Position numbers and translations under genes: made by a program. A stretch of 64,000 bases of DNA from Diabrotica undecimpunctata (taxonomy: Eukaryota > Arthropoda > Insecta > Coleoptera > Chrysomelidae). Positions 27,044 to 38,795 of this stretch are shown here, one piece after another (positions within the stretch are counted from its first letter, which is position 1; the number at the start of each line of letters is the position of its first letter). Location of the stretch: contig NC_092808.1 of NCBI RefSeq assembly GCF_040954645.1, positions 82,337,889 through 82,401,888 of the forward strand, read 5' to 3'. A model generated the notes under the pieces. It was not told the origin of the DNA. It saw nothing but the letters and a program-made list of their open reading frames with translations, and made no database searches.

Positions 27044-27290
27044 CTTTGATTCCGCTGATCTCTTTGGAGTAGCTTTATCGAAAGTGCAAACTGTCATGGT
27101 GATTTTCCTCCTTTTTTAGATGAGTTGGTGGAGAAGAATAATTCATGGCCAAAATGCCTCTAAACATCAAAAATTTAAAATCCACAAGGAAACAAAGTTC
27201 CTGTATTTGGCTGTATACCATATATTAAAAAATTTTAAATAAAATCCTTTATAAAAAGGTATATAAAAAACCCAGTTGGGCTATGTTGCA

Positions 27291-27334
27291 TTGACAAAAC
27301 GTTTTCGGAATAAATATTCCGTCATCAGTGTCAA
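27291..27334 (-). ncRNA. Hammerhead-like motif with 6-bp stem I
   Basis: Minus strand: TTGACA, CTGATGA, stem II GGAAT/ATTCC, GAA, AACGTT, T, TGTCAA. Stem I TTGACA/TGTCAA is fully paired, making this the most complete copy in the window. Confidence 0.7.
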
Positions 27335-27615
27335 GTTAATACATGGATGTAGCCACTAAATATGTGGGTAAAAACCCTTTAAAAATTATTAAATAAGATT
27401 TGATTTACATTATGTCTAATTTACAGTTAAGATGTTAAAGTTACCGTTGGATTGGTATAGTATGTATAGGTATAGATATGTCGCCATGTTACCAATCCAA
27501 CGGTAACTTTAACATCTTAACTGTAAATTAGACATAATGTAAATCAAATCTTATTTAATAATTTTTAAAGGGTTTTTACCCACATATTTAGTGGTTACAT
27601 CCATGTATTAACTTA

Positions 27616-27653
27616 ACACTGATGATGGAATATTTATTCCGAAAACGTTTTGT
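27616..27653 (+). ncRNA. Hammerhead-like motif
   Basis: ACA, CTGATGA (27619-27625), GGAAT/ATTCC, GAA, AACGTT, T, TGT. Stem I is reduced to ACA/TGT relative to the opposite arm. Confidence 0.62.
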
Positions 27654-27700
27654 CAATGCAACATAGCCCAACTGGGTTTTTTATATACCTTTTTATAATA

Positions 27701-28909
27701 TTATTTTTCAAAAATTTCAAAAAATTCAAAAAAATTTTCAAAAATTTAATTATTATTTTAAATAGTTCTTTGTAAATACCTACTTGATTACAACGTTATT
27801 GTTTACGTTATATTCAGCTTCATAGAAATAAAAATATATGGATAATTAAAACTGTCTGCCTGCAAAACAGGGAAGAGGTGAAAAATATTTAACATAAAAA
27901 TAAAATAAGAAACCGTTTTGCATTCAATCCAAAGTAAGAACATTTTTAGAAATATGACCTGCTAAGTTTCTTATCTTTGCAAATTCATTTCTAATCCATA
28001 GAAAATTGGTAAACTAAAAACAACCAGCGCGTTTGATCAAATTCTTGGTTAGACAGGTCGGAAACAAAAAAGTTTTGGTTATAGAAGCAATATTTTAAAA
28101 AATATTTAACAAACACGTTCCATATATTGTATCATTATTAATTATAATATAGGGGGCATAACTTGTCATTTATTAGATAATTTAGGTTAAATAATATTTG
28201 CAGATGTACTAATAATTATAGTAAATTACATTACCTGTTACAACTGGGTTCCTTAGAACAAATGGGCTAATACCTAAAATTTAAATACAATATTACATAT
28301 TAGCGAATTCTTTATATTTGATACCTATTTCAATAATAAAACTTTCATTTTAAATTTATGAATTTTGTCTTAATTTTAATCCATACTCACCAACTAAGAA
28401 CAGGAAATAAAAGCTGCAGTACATTTTAAGTATAGTAACTAATATTTATTATAAAGAACTAAAAATATATACTCCGTGTACATGTAGACATGAGTGTTTG
28501 CTAAAATGGTTCTTATATTATTCATTACAACAGTATTCATTACAATATATTCAAATGAAAACAATATTAATATTTAAAATTTATTAAAACACAATCTATG
28601 TGGAAATAGTGAATTTTGTATTTCACGCTTAAAAAATGAATTAGTTTGTTCGAATGATAGGAGTCAAAGTCCAAGAGAATCACAAACATTTTTGCATATT
28701 GTTCATTTTGCTTATTATGACCCAATTATGGTAAACATAAGTAAGGTAGAGTTGCACTAATGCTTACTAACACAGCGACACAAGCGTTGATGAAATAGGA
28801 GAATGTTTTAGAAACTTAATCATAATCATTGTTTATACATTAACAAATCGACAAGAAGACGAACTCAAAGACGAATTTGATAAATAAATGTGTATGCTCT
28901 TAGCCAACT
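27701..28909. other. AT-rich DNA, nothing recognised
   Basis: No frame, RNA or structured repeat could be supported on either strand. Confidence 0.45.
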
Positions 28910-29602
28910 TACAAAAAACTTATTAAAGAGATAGTAAAATCATTAGAGGAGACTGGAATACCAAAGTAGGAACAAACAATGACGGAAAGGAAAATGTAAT
29001 GGGAATCCATGATATAGGAGACAATTACGATAATGATATAAAATTAATAGAGTTGTGTTCGACAAGCAATTTCATTATAGAAAAAAAAAACTGTTCCCAC
29101 ATAAGTATATCTACAAAACAACATGGATATCACTAGTAGGAGATATTAAAAACCAAATGCATCACCTTTCTATTTCAAAAGAATGGAAAAACTCCTTCCA
29201 AGCCACGAGAAAAATGAGAGGAGCAGACCATAAACTTGTCAGGGCTAAGATAAGAATTAGCCTAAGAACAAAATATAGGACAAATAAACAATAAGAGAGT
29301 ACCAAGCTAAGCTAGAAAAATATTCCAGGGATTTAACATAAATAGAGAAATTAAACGTTGAGGACATACAAAAAATATATAAGAAGGCATAAGTAAACAC
29401 AGCAATAAAGACTTTTGGATAGAAAGGAAACATTAACAAATCGTGGATACCAAAGACACTAAAATAAAAATTGAAGAGAAAAGAATAATAAAACAGCAGC
29501 CCAAATACATGACACAAAGACGCTATAGGTAATAACAAAAAGACTGAAAGGTGGCACAAATCAACAAAAAACAAAAATAAAAGGGAAAGAATGAGATATA
29601 CT
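28910..29602 (+). pseudogene. LINE A, endonuclease portion
   Basis: GDWNTKVGTNNDGKENVMG (28950-29010) is the endonuclease GDWNAKVG block. IELCSTSNFII follows, then after a frame change TTWISLVGDIKNQMHHLSIS and RKMRGADHKLV, the C-terminal part (usual pattern ATWISPDG...NQIDHI...RGAD.GSDH). The SDH motif is damaged. The sequence stops at the gypsy target site atact (29598-29602) and resumes at 41573. Confidence 0.8.
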
Positions 29603-29709
29603 TGTATGATACCCAGTTAAGTGACAATCATATTATTCATGTTGGTAACAAGATGGCATGACAGGAGGTGACAGCGACAGATTATTAGGTTAGACAAGGT
29701 TGTTAGGTT
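29603..29709 (+). repeat. Gypsy 5' LTR, first part
   Basis: Matches 41365-41471 of the 3' LTR. It ends with the LINE B target duplication gttaggtt (29702-29709). Confidence 0.92.
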
Positions 29710-30005
29710 GAGTTGAACTGTCAAAGTTTAAATACGCATTTCAAAGTTTTCTGCGAATTTTTGTAATTTAAGTAGTATATTTCAAGAATTTGCGCTTATT
29801 TTGGATTAGAAATTAAAGGTTGGATAATTGCCATTCCAGGTTGGTTTTTTTCGAAGTTTGATGGTGAATGGTGGAAAAATACAAGTAAGGGCCTTACTAA
29901 CATTTTCTTTGTGATCTTATTCCTTTACATATTTCCTAATCTTCTATATAGTCAAACCACATCTAAACGTTTTGGTAGATTTAAACTTTGTTAACGTTTG
30001 CCATT

Positions 30006-31173
30006 ATGGAGGAAGAAATTCCTCCTTACCGGCCACCAGATCCCGACCCAAATATAAGTCAAAATCTGTCTCAAAATAATGCAATAGAGAAAGTAAACAT
30101 TGAAGATAAGAGTTTATATTCTGAATCAGATTTAGGGCCCTTTGAGGTCTTTGTTCAGGGTAAAAATAGTAATGTAGGTAACTATCATATCCTAAGTATT
30201 GCTAAGACTATCTTTAATTTAAAACTGAAAGAGATTGCTAAGTTTGATAGAAAGGGAAAAAATATAGTGAGGGTAGTAATCAAGGACAGACAATCTGCCA
30301 ATTCGTTTATCCTTAGGAAGGACTGGGAAGAATTAGGTTATGAGGTTTTCATTCCCACTCATCTTATCTCTTGTAAAGGTATTGTCAGGGAGTTTTTCAA
30401 TCTTTGTCAGAAAAGGAAATTAAAATGTCAACTTCTACTAATCTACCCTTTTGTAGTGTTATCTCTGTTAAAAGAATGAATAGAAGGGTTATGCAAAATA
30501 ATTCAGAAACCACTTTTATTCCTACAGGTACTATCTGTTTAACTTTTTCAGAAAGGAATATTCCCAAAGAAATTGAAATTTATGGTCTGCCTATGAAGGT
30601 GATACCCTTTGTTAATCCAGTTCTCCAATGTCCTAATTGTCTTTTATATGGGCATGCTCTTTCTCAATGCAAGGGAAAAAACAGATGTGTTACATGTGGT
30701 GCAAATCATGATTCTCCTTGGTTTGTAGGATGCAGTAGGTTTTGTATGTTCTGTAAAACACCAGATCACGACTTTAGACATTCTTAATCTAAAGAAAGAA
30801 AAAGACAAAAGAGTATTAAGGAACTTATGTCGTTTGACAACTTATCCTATTATGAAGCTAACCACAACATTCCAAGGGAAACATCTAGCCCAAAGTTGAA
30901 CATTAAGGATTTTCCTAATCTTTTAAATAATCTATCCTCTGCAAATAGCATTTCAGTTCAAAAGAGGAGATCAGTTGCTACATCCCTGTCTTCAAATTCT
31001 GTTTCCTACAGTCAGATTACAAAATTCACTCCATCAAAAAGGAAAAGACCATTAAATGCAGGCTTTGATCAAAGTTCTCATTCTAAAGTATTGAACAATC
31101 TTAATGGGAGATCCCCCAAAGAATCCCCTAGTCACTTTTTAAATAACTCTCAGATCCAAAGAGATTTAAATTA
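30006..31173 (+). pseudogene. LINE B ORF1 (gag-like RNA-binding protein)
   Basis: The likely start is ATG at 30006 (MEEEIPPYRPPDPDPNIS). A frame change near 30410-30470 and an in-frame TAA at 30785 interrupt it. The same frame then runs on to 31173. Zinc knuckles: CPNCLLYGHALSQC, then CVTCGANHDSPWFVGC, then a third incomplete CMFCKTPDHDF. ORF1 proteins of I/Jockey-type LINEs bind their RNA in ribonucleoprotein particles. The broken frame rules out function. Confidence 0.82.
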
Positions 31174-31179
31174 GGCTAT

Positions 31180-31702
31180 ATTAATGCTCAATCAAAATCA
31201 CAGGGATTTGGTTATGACATTTATTGGTGAATTGATTAATAAAAATTATAGTTCTCCTAAGGATCACATTGGATTAAATGTAGAGATTGGTAATTATAAA
31301 ACAAATGTGTATCACATAATGCTATAAGTACTAGTCAGGAGCGAGGAGGGATGGAGGTATCTGGGTCTGAGGACTCAGAATACTGATTCCCCTCTCGTCT
31401 TGACCTGGTCTTCTTTGGTCAACTCGATCAACAAACCTCTACTCATCATGGGCTCAAGAGATAGTGTTAATGGCAGAAATATTTTGCAAACTGCAGAAGA
31501 TCTTAAGTTAATTTGTCTTAATGATGGTTCTCTAACAAGATTGGTTCGTCCTGGTGGCAGCAAATCAGTAGTTGACTTATTATTGGCTTTGATAGATGTG
31601 ACACCTAAAATTAGTGGATGGACCACCATTCCAGATACAGGATCTAGTGATCATTTTCCCATTCTATGCTATGTCGGTATCCTAACACAGGACTCAAATT
31701 AG
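31180..31702 (+). pseudogene. LINE B ORF2 endonuclease remnant
   Basis: Only the C-terminal half is readable (31400-31702): LTRLVRPGGSKSVVDLLLAL, then WTTIPDTGSSDHFPILC with the SDH catalytic motif. The N-terminal half of the endonuclease is largely deleted (about 31195-31390). Confidence 0.78.
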
Positions 31703-31977
31703 GTTCCTAAAAGAAGAAATTTCAAAAAGGCTGATTGGCTTTCTTTCTGTGAAAAACTAGACTGTATTTTCTCATCGTTTCCAACTGAAGACTATGAAAA
31801 TTTTATCGAATATATATCATCAGTGGCAGACATCAATTCCTTGGACCTCCTCTCATAATAACATTCCATGGTGGGATGATTCATGTGCTCATATAATACA
31901 AAAGAGAGTTTTGAGCTATTAATACATTTAAAAATTCTGCTAGTATTGAAAACTATATAGAGGCTAAAAAATTCATT

Positions 31978-33000
31978 GTGAAAGCTAGAAAATTTCTAAA
32001 GTTAAAGCGAACAATAAGCTTTAGATCCTTTTGTAGCAAACTAAATAGAAATACTCCCCTTAAAGATATTTGGAATAAAATAAACAAGGTTTCTGGTAGT
32101 AAATTGTCTCTTTTATCTCAATTGCCACCTGAGGAGGTAGCCCAGGAAATTTTAACATTTCTCTCACCTATTTCTGGAGACTTTTATCATTTGATATATA
32201 TCACAATACTCTTCTATCTAAAACTGATTCTGCTATGGGTCCTGATCAAGTTTCATACTCTATGTTAAGAAATTTACCGCACTCTGGATCATTACTTTTA
32301 ATTCAATACTTTAATGAATGTATCTGGAAGGAACAGGTTCCTCTCTCGTGGAAACAAACGGTCATATTACCCATTGTTAAGCATAGAAAGGATAAAACTG
32401 ACCCACTTAATTATAGGCCAATAGCTCTATCGTCGTGTCTTGGTAAAATGCTGAAAATATTAATTAAAAACAGACTTGAGTGGTTCTTAGAACACAATCA
32501 TATTTTAAATCCATTGCAACTTGGTTTTAGAAGGGGTAGAGGTTGCATGGAATGCATTTCATTACTAAATTCTAAAATACTACAAGGATTTTCGTTGAAT
32601 CAATTTACCGTAGGACATTTCCTAGATATTTCAGCAGCTTATGATAGTGTCAACATCTTTTTTTTATACTCTAAAATAATTAAATATAACATTCCTATTC
32701 AACTAGCAAATGTCATTTATTCTATATTAAATGATCGTAGTATGTATGTAAAGGACAAAACTGGTCAAATTCATGGTCCAAGAAAAACTAATCAGGGCTT
32801 ACCTCAGGGCTCCTCTCTAAGTCCAATGTTATTTAATCTGTATTCCCTATCTTTATACGAGATTATTCCCAGCGGTTGTAATCTGATACAGTATGCAGAT
32901 GATTGGGTTATTTTGGTTAGTGGGACTGATCTACTTAAATTAATTAATTCTTTGAACTTGTTAATGGATAGGATGGATCACTGGTTATTAGAACACAACT
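31978..33000 (+). pseudogene. LINE B ORF2 reverse transcriptase, part before piggyBac
   Basis: A frame change at about 32235 is followed by NYRPIALSSCLGKMLKILIK, FLDISAAYDSVN (motif A), NQGLPQGSSLSPMLFNLY (motif B) and LIQYADDWVILV (motif C, YADD). The catalytic Asp residues are present. The frame is cut at 33001 by piggyBac and resumes in phase after 35427. Confidence 0.9.
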
Positions 33001-35427
33001 TTAACCCTACAGTAGTCGCTAGAAATTTTTGAAAATTAGTAGTCGCGCGCGGTCGAAACGATCGTTTGGTCTTTTACTTCTTAGTTTGTGTTAATAAAAG
33101 TATTTGGAACCATTTTAAGTAAAACACGATTTTATTAAAGGTTAATAAGTAGAATAACATATTACAAAATAATATAAAAAGTAAACTAATGTTAAAAACA
33201 CTGGACAGAACCTTAAAAAACTATTTTCTACTCCGATAAAAAAAAAGGAAACTTTTAGTTATTCCGAATAATTTCAGTTTGGCACTCTTCGCATACTGCA
33301 CGTGTATGTTCTCTGCATAAAAACTTTTTACATTTACAGCAGGAAACAGTCGTTTTCCGGTTCTTTTTACGGTCGCAAAAGTAGCATCTACCATGTACTC
33401 CTTCATTCGTTGGAGTGCGGTCTGTGTTAGGAATATTACATATGGCCTTAATACGTAACTTCAAATCTCTATTTAAATTGTCTACTGTTGCTCGGACCCG
33501 TAGATGTTCATCCATAAGAGAAAATGCTAAATGCTTCAAAAATTTACTTTTAAGCATTTTATTATCAGCAAGGTTGTTACTTGCATGAATCACTAGCGAA
33601 TTAATACCTGCAATATTTAATATGGTGTTAGAAATTACCATGGGCCGACGTCTTGTTTTTCGCGAAACATCATAAAAGGAGCATAGCTGATCAACGACGT
33701 CAAACCCGCCTTTTGTTTTGTTATAAAACGTCAGAATTTCTGGTTTATATTGTTCAAATGTTTCTCTATCTATAGCTTCGTCATCATGTAGACTTGAAAC
33801 AAGCAATACAACTTTCTTCTTTTTGGGGATATACGACACTAAGGTACATGTATCGCTAAAGGCGAACATACTTGATTTTAGAGGACGAGATCGTTGAAGT
33901 AATTCAGGGGGCAGTTTCCTTTTGTTCGTTCTAATAGTCCCCACAACAGTCAATCCAAATTCTTTTTTTAAAACATCTATTAGAGGAATGCTAATGAACG
34001 AATTATCTAGAGTAATATTGCGCCCAGAATTCTTTATTGGCGCACACATTCTTTTTACAACTTCTTTCAGGGAATTGTCTACAGTAAATGGGCCATCTGG
34101 TTGACGACCCACATAAACCTCCATATTTATGGTATAATATATTTCAGCATCACATTAACTAAAAATTTTGAGCCCATACTTTGAGGGTTTGCTTGGAATA
34201 TTACGATTTACACTTTTCTACGAATTTGTCAAAAAATATTCGGATGGCGGCCATCTTATCCAGTCTCCTACGTTCTTCACGATCGACCTTATCATCAAAT
34301 CTAATGCATCTTAGAAGAAACCGAATTCGGGATATGGACATAATTAGTCTAAATATTTCGATACCTTCGCCATTAGTTTTCCAGATATCTTCTGTATTCA
34401 GGTGATGGGCTTTATATGTCCCTGCCAACTATAAAACGCCTATAAGAGCGCGAATTTTAGATGGGTTTGTAAGCTTTGCATCCCTCTCCCTAGAGAAATT
34501 GCTTGGTATACTCTTAATGTATTTATTAGTGGATTCTACAATTATGTAAATCATGTCCTCATCAATAACTCCATATTTCATAAATGTCTTTAAACTTTTT
34601 CGTAAATCTATTAAGCCCAGGTGATTGTTTTACTAAATTAGACTTGCTCATACGTACCCTTTGGTTTTTTCTTTGATGCTTTCTCCATACTGTACCATCT
34701 TTTCCCCTAAAAACACTTTCTTCTTGTACATCATTCAGTAAAACTTCTCCTATTTCCTCTAAATCCTGTTCTTGTTTGCTTTCCGAATCTTCCGACCTCT
34801 CATCAATAACTTTCGGATTTACTTCATTTTTGTCATCGTCGTCGTCATATTCTATATCAAGCGGTTCTTCTTCCATGAGGGCTTGAAGTCTCCTTTGTTC
34901 CTTCTCATGGTTTATTCTAAAAATAAAGCCAAACAAGTTATATATAAAAGTTTGCTGTAGCTTAAAATTAAAAAAAATTAATATTTGATTCTCCATAATA
35001 GAACAAAGAAAATTATGAAATATCGTAATAGTAATTTGCTGCAAAGTAATTTAAAATTTGATGACTAATGAAATAGTAAAAGAAAGAGAGGTATATTCAA
35101 AAGGTTACTAAAGGCAAAAGACAAAAGTATATTAGTATATTATTTTAAAAAAACTAGCGTTTATACATACCTTAAGGTGATAAGAAACACAATAAAACGA
35201 TTTATAAAAACTTTTTAGCTGACTAGACGCGCGCGGAAATTATGACCTTTGCGCTGTAACTCCTAATCAACAAACCTCCCGCTACTCTGATTTAGTACTG
35301 AGGCTCCTTGTATCGAACCAGTAAGCTACTGAAGGCCGTGGTTGTCAAATGTAATTTTTTTCCGAAATATTAGCAATTTTTAATACGTGCGGTCTTTTTG
35401 ACCATATAGCGACTAGTTAAGGGTTAA
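33001..35427 (-). mobile_element. piggyBac DNA transposon
   Basis: TTAA at 33001-33004 and 35424-35427. Terminal inverted repeats CCCTACAGTAGTCGCTA (left) and CCCTTAACTAGTCGCTA (right, complement). Length about 2.42 kb, the usual size. Removing the element and one TTAA restores the LINE B reading frame exactly. Confidence 0.96.
33255..34900 (-). pseudogene. piggyBac transposase, broken
   Basis: N-terminal acidic region (EPLDIEYDDDDDKNEV) with a likely splice acceptor just upstream (minus tttttag near 34918). A frame change follows near 34570, a stop near 34430, then HHLNTEDIWKTNGEGIEIFR and RFDDKVDREER. Near 34203 the sequence jumps from FVEKCKS to IPSKPSKYGLKIF. The block with the first catalytic Asp, normally between these, is missing (about 25 residues). 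The second and third Asp are present (LDNSFISIPL, YNKTKGGFDVVDQLC). The C-terminal Cys-rich zinc domain is intact (CYFCDRKK, CCKCKKFLCREHT, CEEC). It cannot be active. Confidence 0.92.
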
Positions 35428-36607
35428 TCTATCTTACAATAAGTCCTCAGCAATTATATTTCAAATAGGGAATCGTAAAATTTATCCTCCAAACGTAAGA
35501 ATTAGAGGTCATGCAATTAAATGGGTGGATACACTGAAATATTTAGGGGTAGTTATTCAAAAAAAAACCTGAAGTGGAAATCATATGTGGTGATCCTAAA
35601 ACTCTCCAGATAGTTCATAATGGTTTGATACAGAGTCATTTAGATTATGGATGTCAAATATTATCAGATTGTCCTAAGGTGCTAATCAACAGGTTAGATA
35701 AATTACAATATAAGAGTATTCGTATCATAACAGGATGTATGAGATCTACCCCTATTCATGCATTGTTAGGTGAAAGTGGTCAAATTCCTCTAAAGTACAG
35801 ATGGGAATGGCTTAATTCTAAATTCCTCCTAAAAAATCTTATGCTAATTAATAATCCAATAAATTCTGCCTTGAATCAATTACAGATATCAATGCAATCA
35901 AATCATAATTACTGGAATAAAAAAAGTATTCCCCTCTTAGTTTCAATCATGAATAAATTCCAGTATACCCCAAATTTATTTTCTAGTGACTTATTTCCGT
36001 GCCACAATTTTGAATTAGAATATCAATTAACTTCTATCCCTATTAGGAATGTGCAATCTAATAAAGGTAATGAGCATGCAATAATGCAATTTCAAAGAAT
36101 CTCACTTGACAATCGACTTCACACTATAATCTTTACAGATGGGTCAGTTGATAGTAAGGGCTCAGCAGGATTTGGTGTTTTTGTCCTGACTTTGAATACT
36201 CATACTCTAGTAAACTCCCTACGCAGACTCAAGTTTGCACTGCAGAGATTATTGCAATTAATCATGCGATTCAATTTGTCTTGGAGAAGGATATAAAGAG
36301 GGCCTTAATCTTGTTTGATTCTAAGAGTGCTATCCAAAAGATAGGGAAAACATCTTACTCAATGGAAACTGAACATACCCCTATTACGACCAAAACGGGC
36401 ATTATAGAAGCCAATCAACAGAACATCAGTATTATTCTGGCTTGGATACCAGGGCATTCGGATATTAAGGGCAATTGTGTTGTAGACAAATTGGCAAACA
36501 TAGGAAGATCACTAAAAATGCCAGCCAAAGTTAAATTGCATTATTCAAACTACTTATTTATATTAAAAAGAAAATTTGGACTCGATGGGCACAAGAATGG
36601 AATTTAA
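35428..36607 (+). pseudogene. LINE B ORF2: RT C-terminus and RNase H
   Basis: Resumes after the piggyBac TTAA with VDTLKYLGVVIQKK. A frame change near 35570 follows, then IQSHLDYGCQILSDCP and IIFTDGSVDSKGSAGFGVF (RNase H first Asp). A second frame change near 36265 leads to LILFDSKSAIQKIGK and ILAWIPGHSDIKGNCVVDKL (Asp and His of RNase H). RNase H in a LINE points to the I/R1/Loa side rather than CR1 or RTE. Confidence 0.88.
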
Positions 36608-37456
36608 ACAGATCAAAGGGTCGTTTTATAGTAAAATAGTCAATAAATGGAACAAATCACCATGGTTCAATCAATTTCCTTATAAAGGCATATCACAGCA
36701 GTAATTAAAATGAGAACAGGACATTTTTCCACTCCCGTTCATTTATTCCGCATAGGTATTCACGACAACCCATACTGTTAATGTGGTCAAATTGGATCTC
36801 TGAATCATGTTATCCTAGAGTGTCTAATAAACGTTTCTCCAAATTTTGACCTCTACAAAGAATTGGTTAAAACAAAACTACAAACTCCTATAGAGATTTG
36901 CTCTCTCCTATCCAATCTTAATTCTCAAAGACTAAATTTGTTGATTAGTTTGCTTAATCTAGCCAAAATAAATCTATAATATATTTCTATCTTATCTACT
37001 ATAACATAACCTTACAAATTCCTCTGGGTTCTCTATTATCCGTTTGGTAGAAAAAAATGAAGAACTTGGACAGTCCACAGTAAAGTAGCTATTGAATTAG
37101 GTAGATAGCTGCAGAAGAGTTTGCTGTGGAACTCTGAGGACCTCATAACTTATTTTATATATAAATTACTAAAAAGCACCTAATAAAAAAGAAAAGATTA
37201 TGTAGAAAAAGACTGGTTGCTACATCCAAGCGAGAAAAGTTTTATCCTGTGTTAAATTGTCTTTCCTGTACTGTCTGGCCCAAGAAGAAGAAGTTTCAAC
37301 ATAGTGTTAATTCAATATAAAATAATTTCAATTTAGTTTTATATGGGGATATTCGATTGTCTAGAGCAAGTTAAGAATATCCCCCCTGAATTAGCTGGGC
37401 AAATTATTCCCTGCGATCTTACCCAATAAAGGAAAAAGAAGAAGAAGAAGAAGGTG
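36608..37456 (+). pseudogene. LINE B C-terminal tail and 3' end
   Basis: MRTGHFSTPVHLFRIG, then NPYC*CGQ and LNHVILEC give the Cys/His motif found at the end of I-type ORF2, with one stop. A gaa-rich tail closes the element. Confidence 0.7.
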
Positions 37457-37464
37457 GTTAGGTT

Positions 37465-37564
37465 AGGTAACTGGCATGTGAAGTTAATATACTTGTTGCT
37501 TATACAATTACTTAATATACTTAGTATTTGTTTTATTTATTACACCTTCCATCAGGCTTATACA
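37465..37564 (+). repeat. Gypsy 5' LTR, second part
   Basis: Matches the end of the 3' LTR to ...ccatcaggcttataca. It is followed at once by tggtgttaggtgtgat (37565-37580), which starts with TGG as a tRNA primer-binding site should. The tRNA is not identified. Confidence 0.9.
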
Positions 37565-37677
37565 TGGTGTTAGGTGTGATAATCTTTGCGTGGTGAAACC
37601 ATTTCTTGTTTGGACAGGTATTCAACTGGAACCTTGTCAAACGTGAGTATTATTTTTTGATATCATCCTGGTATCCA

Positions 37678-38618
37678 CGTTTAAGTCACCCGAATCTCTA
37701 GTATTAGATGGGAATATATCTAAAAACTAGCGCAAATTTAGCCAAAAGTTTGATCTATTTATGATAGCTACATACCTAACCTCCAAACCAGAAAGTGAAA
37801 ATCTGACAATTTTCTTAAGTCTGGCGGATGACGAGGCATTAGAGCTATACAACACCTTCACATTTGACGAAAATGAAGACAGAACGGCAACTTGCGTAAA
37901 AAAGAAGTTTGAAGAGTATTGTTCACCAAAGAAAAATGTCATTTTTGAAAGATTTAAGTTTAATAGTATTAGCCAGCAAGAAGGACAACCATTTGACTTG
38001 TTTATTAGAGAACTACGAAAAGCCATTAAAACAACAGAGTATAGCCAACAAGACCAGATGATCAGAGATAGTATAGTAATGGGCATACATAACAAAGCAA
38101 CACAAGAAAAACTGCTCAGAGAATCAGAGTTCACGTTCATGAAAGCAGTTGACATATGTCAACAAAATGAGTCATTAGCAGTTCAAAGAGAGCCAAGATG
38201 TGATCGCGTGTGTACCAGATTTGGATATAATCATTTGAAATACAATCGATGTTCTGCTTGGGGTAAAACATGTGATAAGTGTCAAGGTCATAACCATTTT
38301 GCAAAAGTTTGTAGAGAAGACCATAAACCTACCGGGAGCAATGTGAGAAGGAAACCAGAAATTCCAAGAAAGGCGATGAAAGAGCAGAAGAAGAAAGTGC
38401 ATCAAGTAACACAAGCTAGTGTAAGTGATGTGCACAGTTCAAGAAATGAGAGTGATGATAGTGAGTATCAGTATTTTGTCAGGTCAGTAAACTCTAAATG
38501 TAAACACGAGGTTGGACAAGATATGTGGTCAGCTGATATTTATGTTAACAGTAAGCCTGTGTTATTTAAATTAGATACTGGAGCTGGGTTAAGCACATTG
38601 CCTTTAAGTATTCTATAA
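37678..38618 (+). pseudogene. Gypsy gag and protease
   Basis: SPESLVLDGNISKN, a stop where the family usually has Trp (tag at about 37728), then KFSQKFDLFMIATYL and a capsid-like region to about residue 140. Two Cys-rich pieces follow, the second a standard CCHC knuckle (CDKCQGHNHFAKVC). The frame continues into an aspartic protease with FKLDTGAGLSTLP and stops at 38618. Downstream protease sequence is in other frames. Gag and protease in one frame is normal for this group (K02A2.6-like/Mag-type gypsy elements). Confidence 0.85.
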
Positions 38619-38795
38619 GAAATAGCCCCAAAGCACATATCCATAAATCTAATATATTACTAGTATCATATGGGGATTCAAAGTTCAAAATTAAAACTGT
38701 AGGTAGAGTTACATCTTATTACAACTTATTGTGTTATTAAAAATGATAAAAAAGATATATCTTTTGTAGTTGTAGATACTAAAAATCAGGTTTCT

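Larger units (their letters stand above)
27257..27700. repeat. Palindrome of two PLE ends
   Basis: Arms of about 205 bp (27257-27465 and 27493-27700) are near-perfect inverted copies around a ~28-bp spacer. Each arm contains a hammerhead-like motif and the outer cccagttgggctatgttgc block. There is no coding sequence between them. Confidence 0.9.
29710..37456 (+). mobile_element. LINE B (I-like non-LTR retrotransposon), split by piggyBac
   Basis: Bounded by gttaggtt duplications (29702-29709, 37457-37464) and ending in a (gaa)n-type tail (37435-37453). Without the piggyBac insert it is about 5.3 kb. Order: ORF1 with CCHC knuckles, endonuclease, RT, RNase H, Cys/His tail. RNase H plus a CCHC ORF1 suggests the I group. 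Confidence 0.88.
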
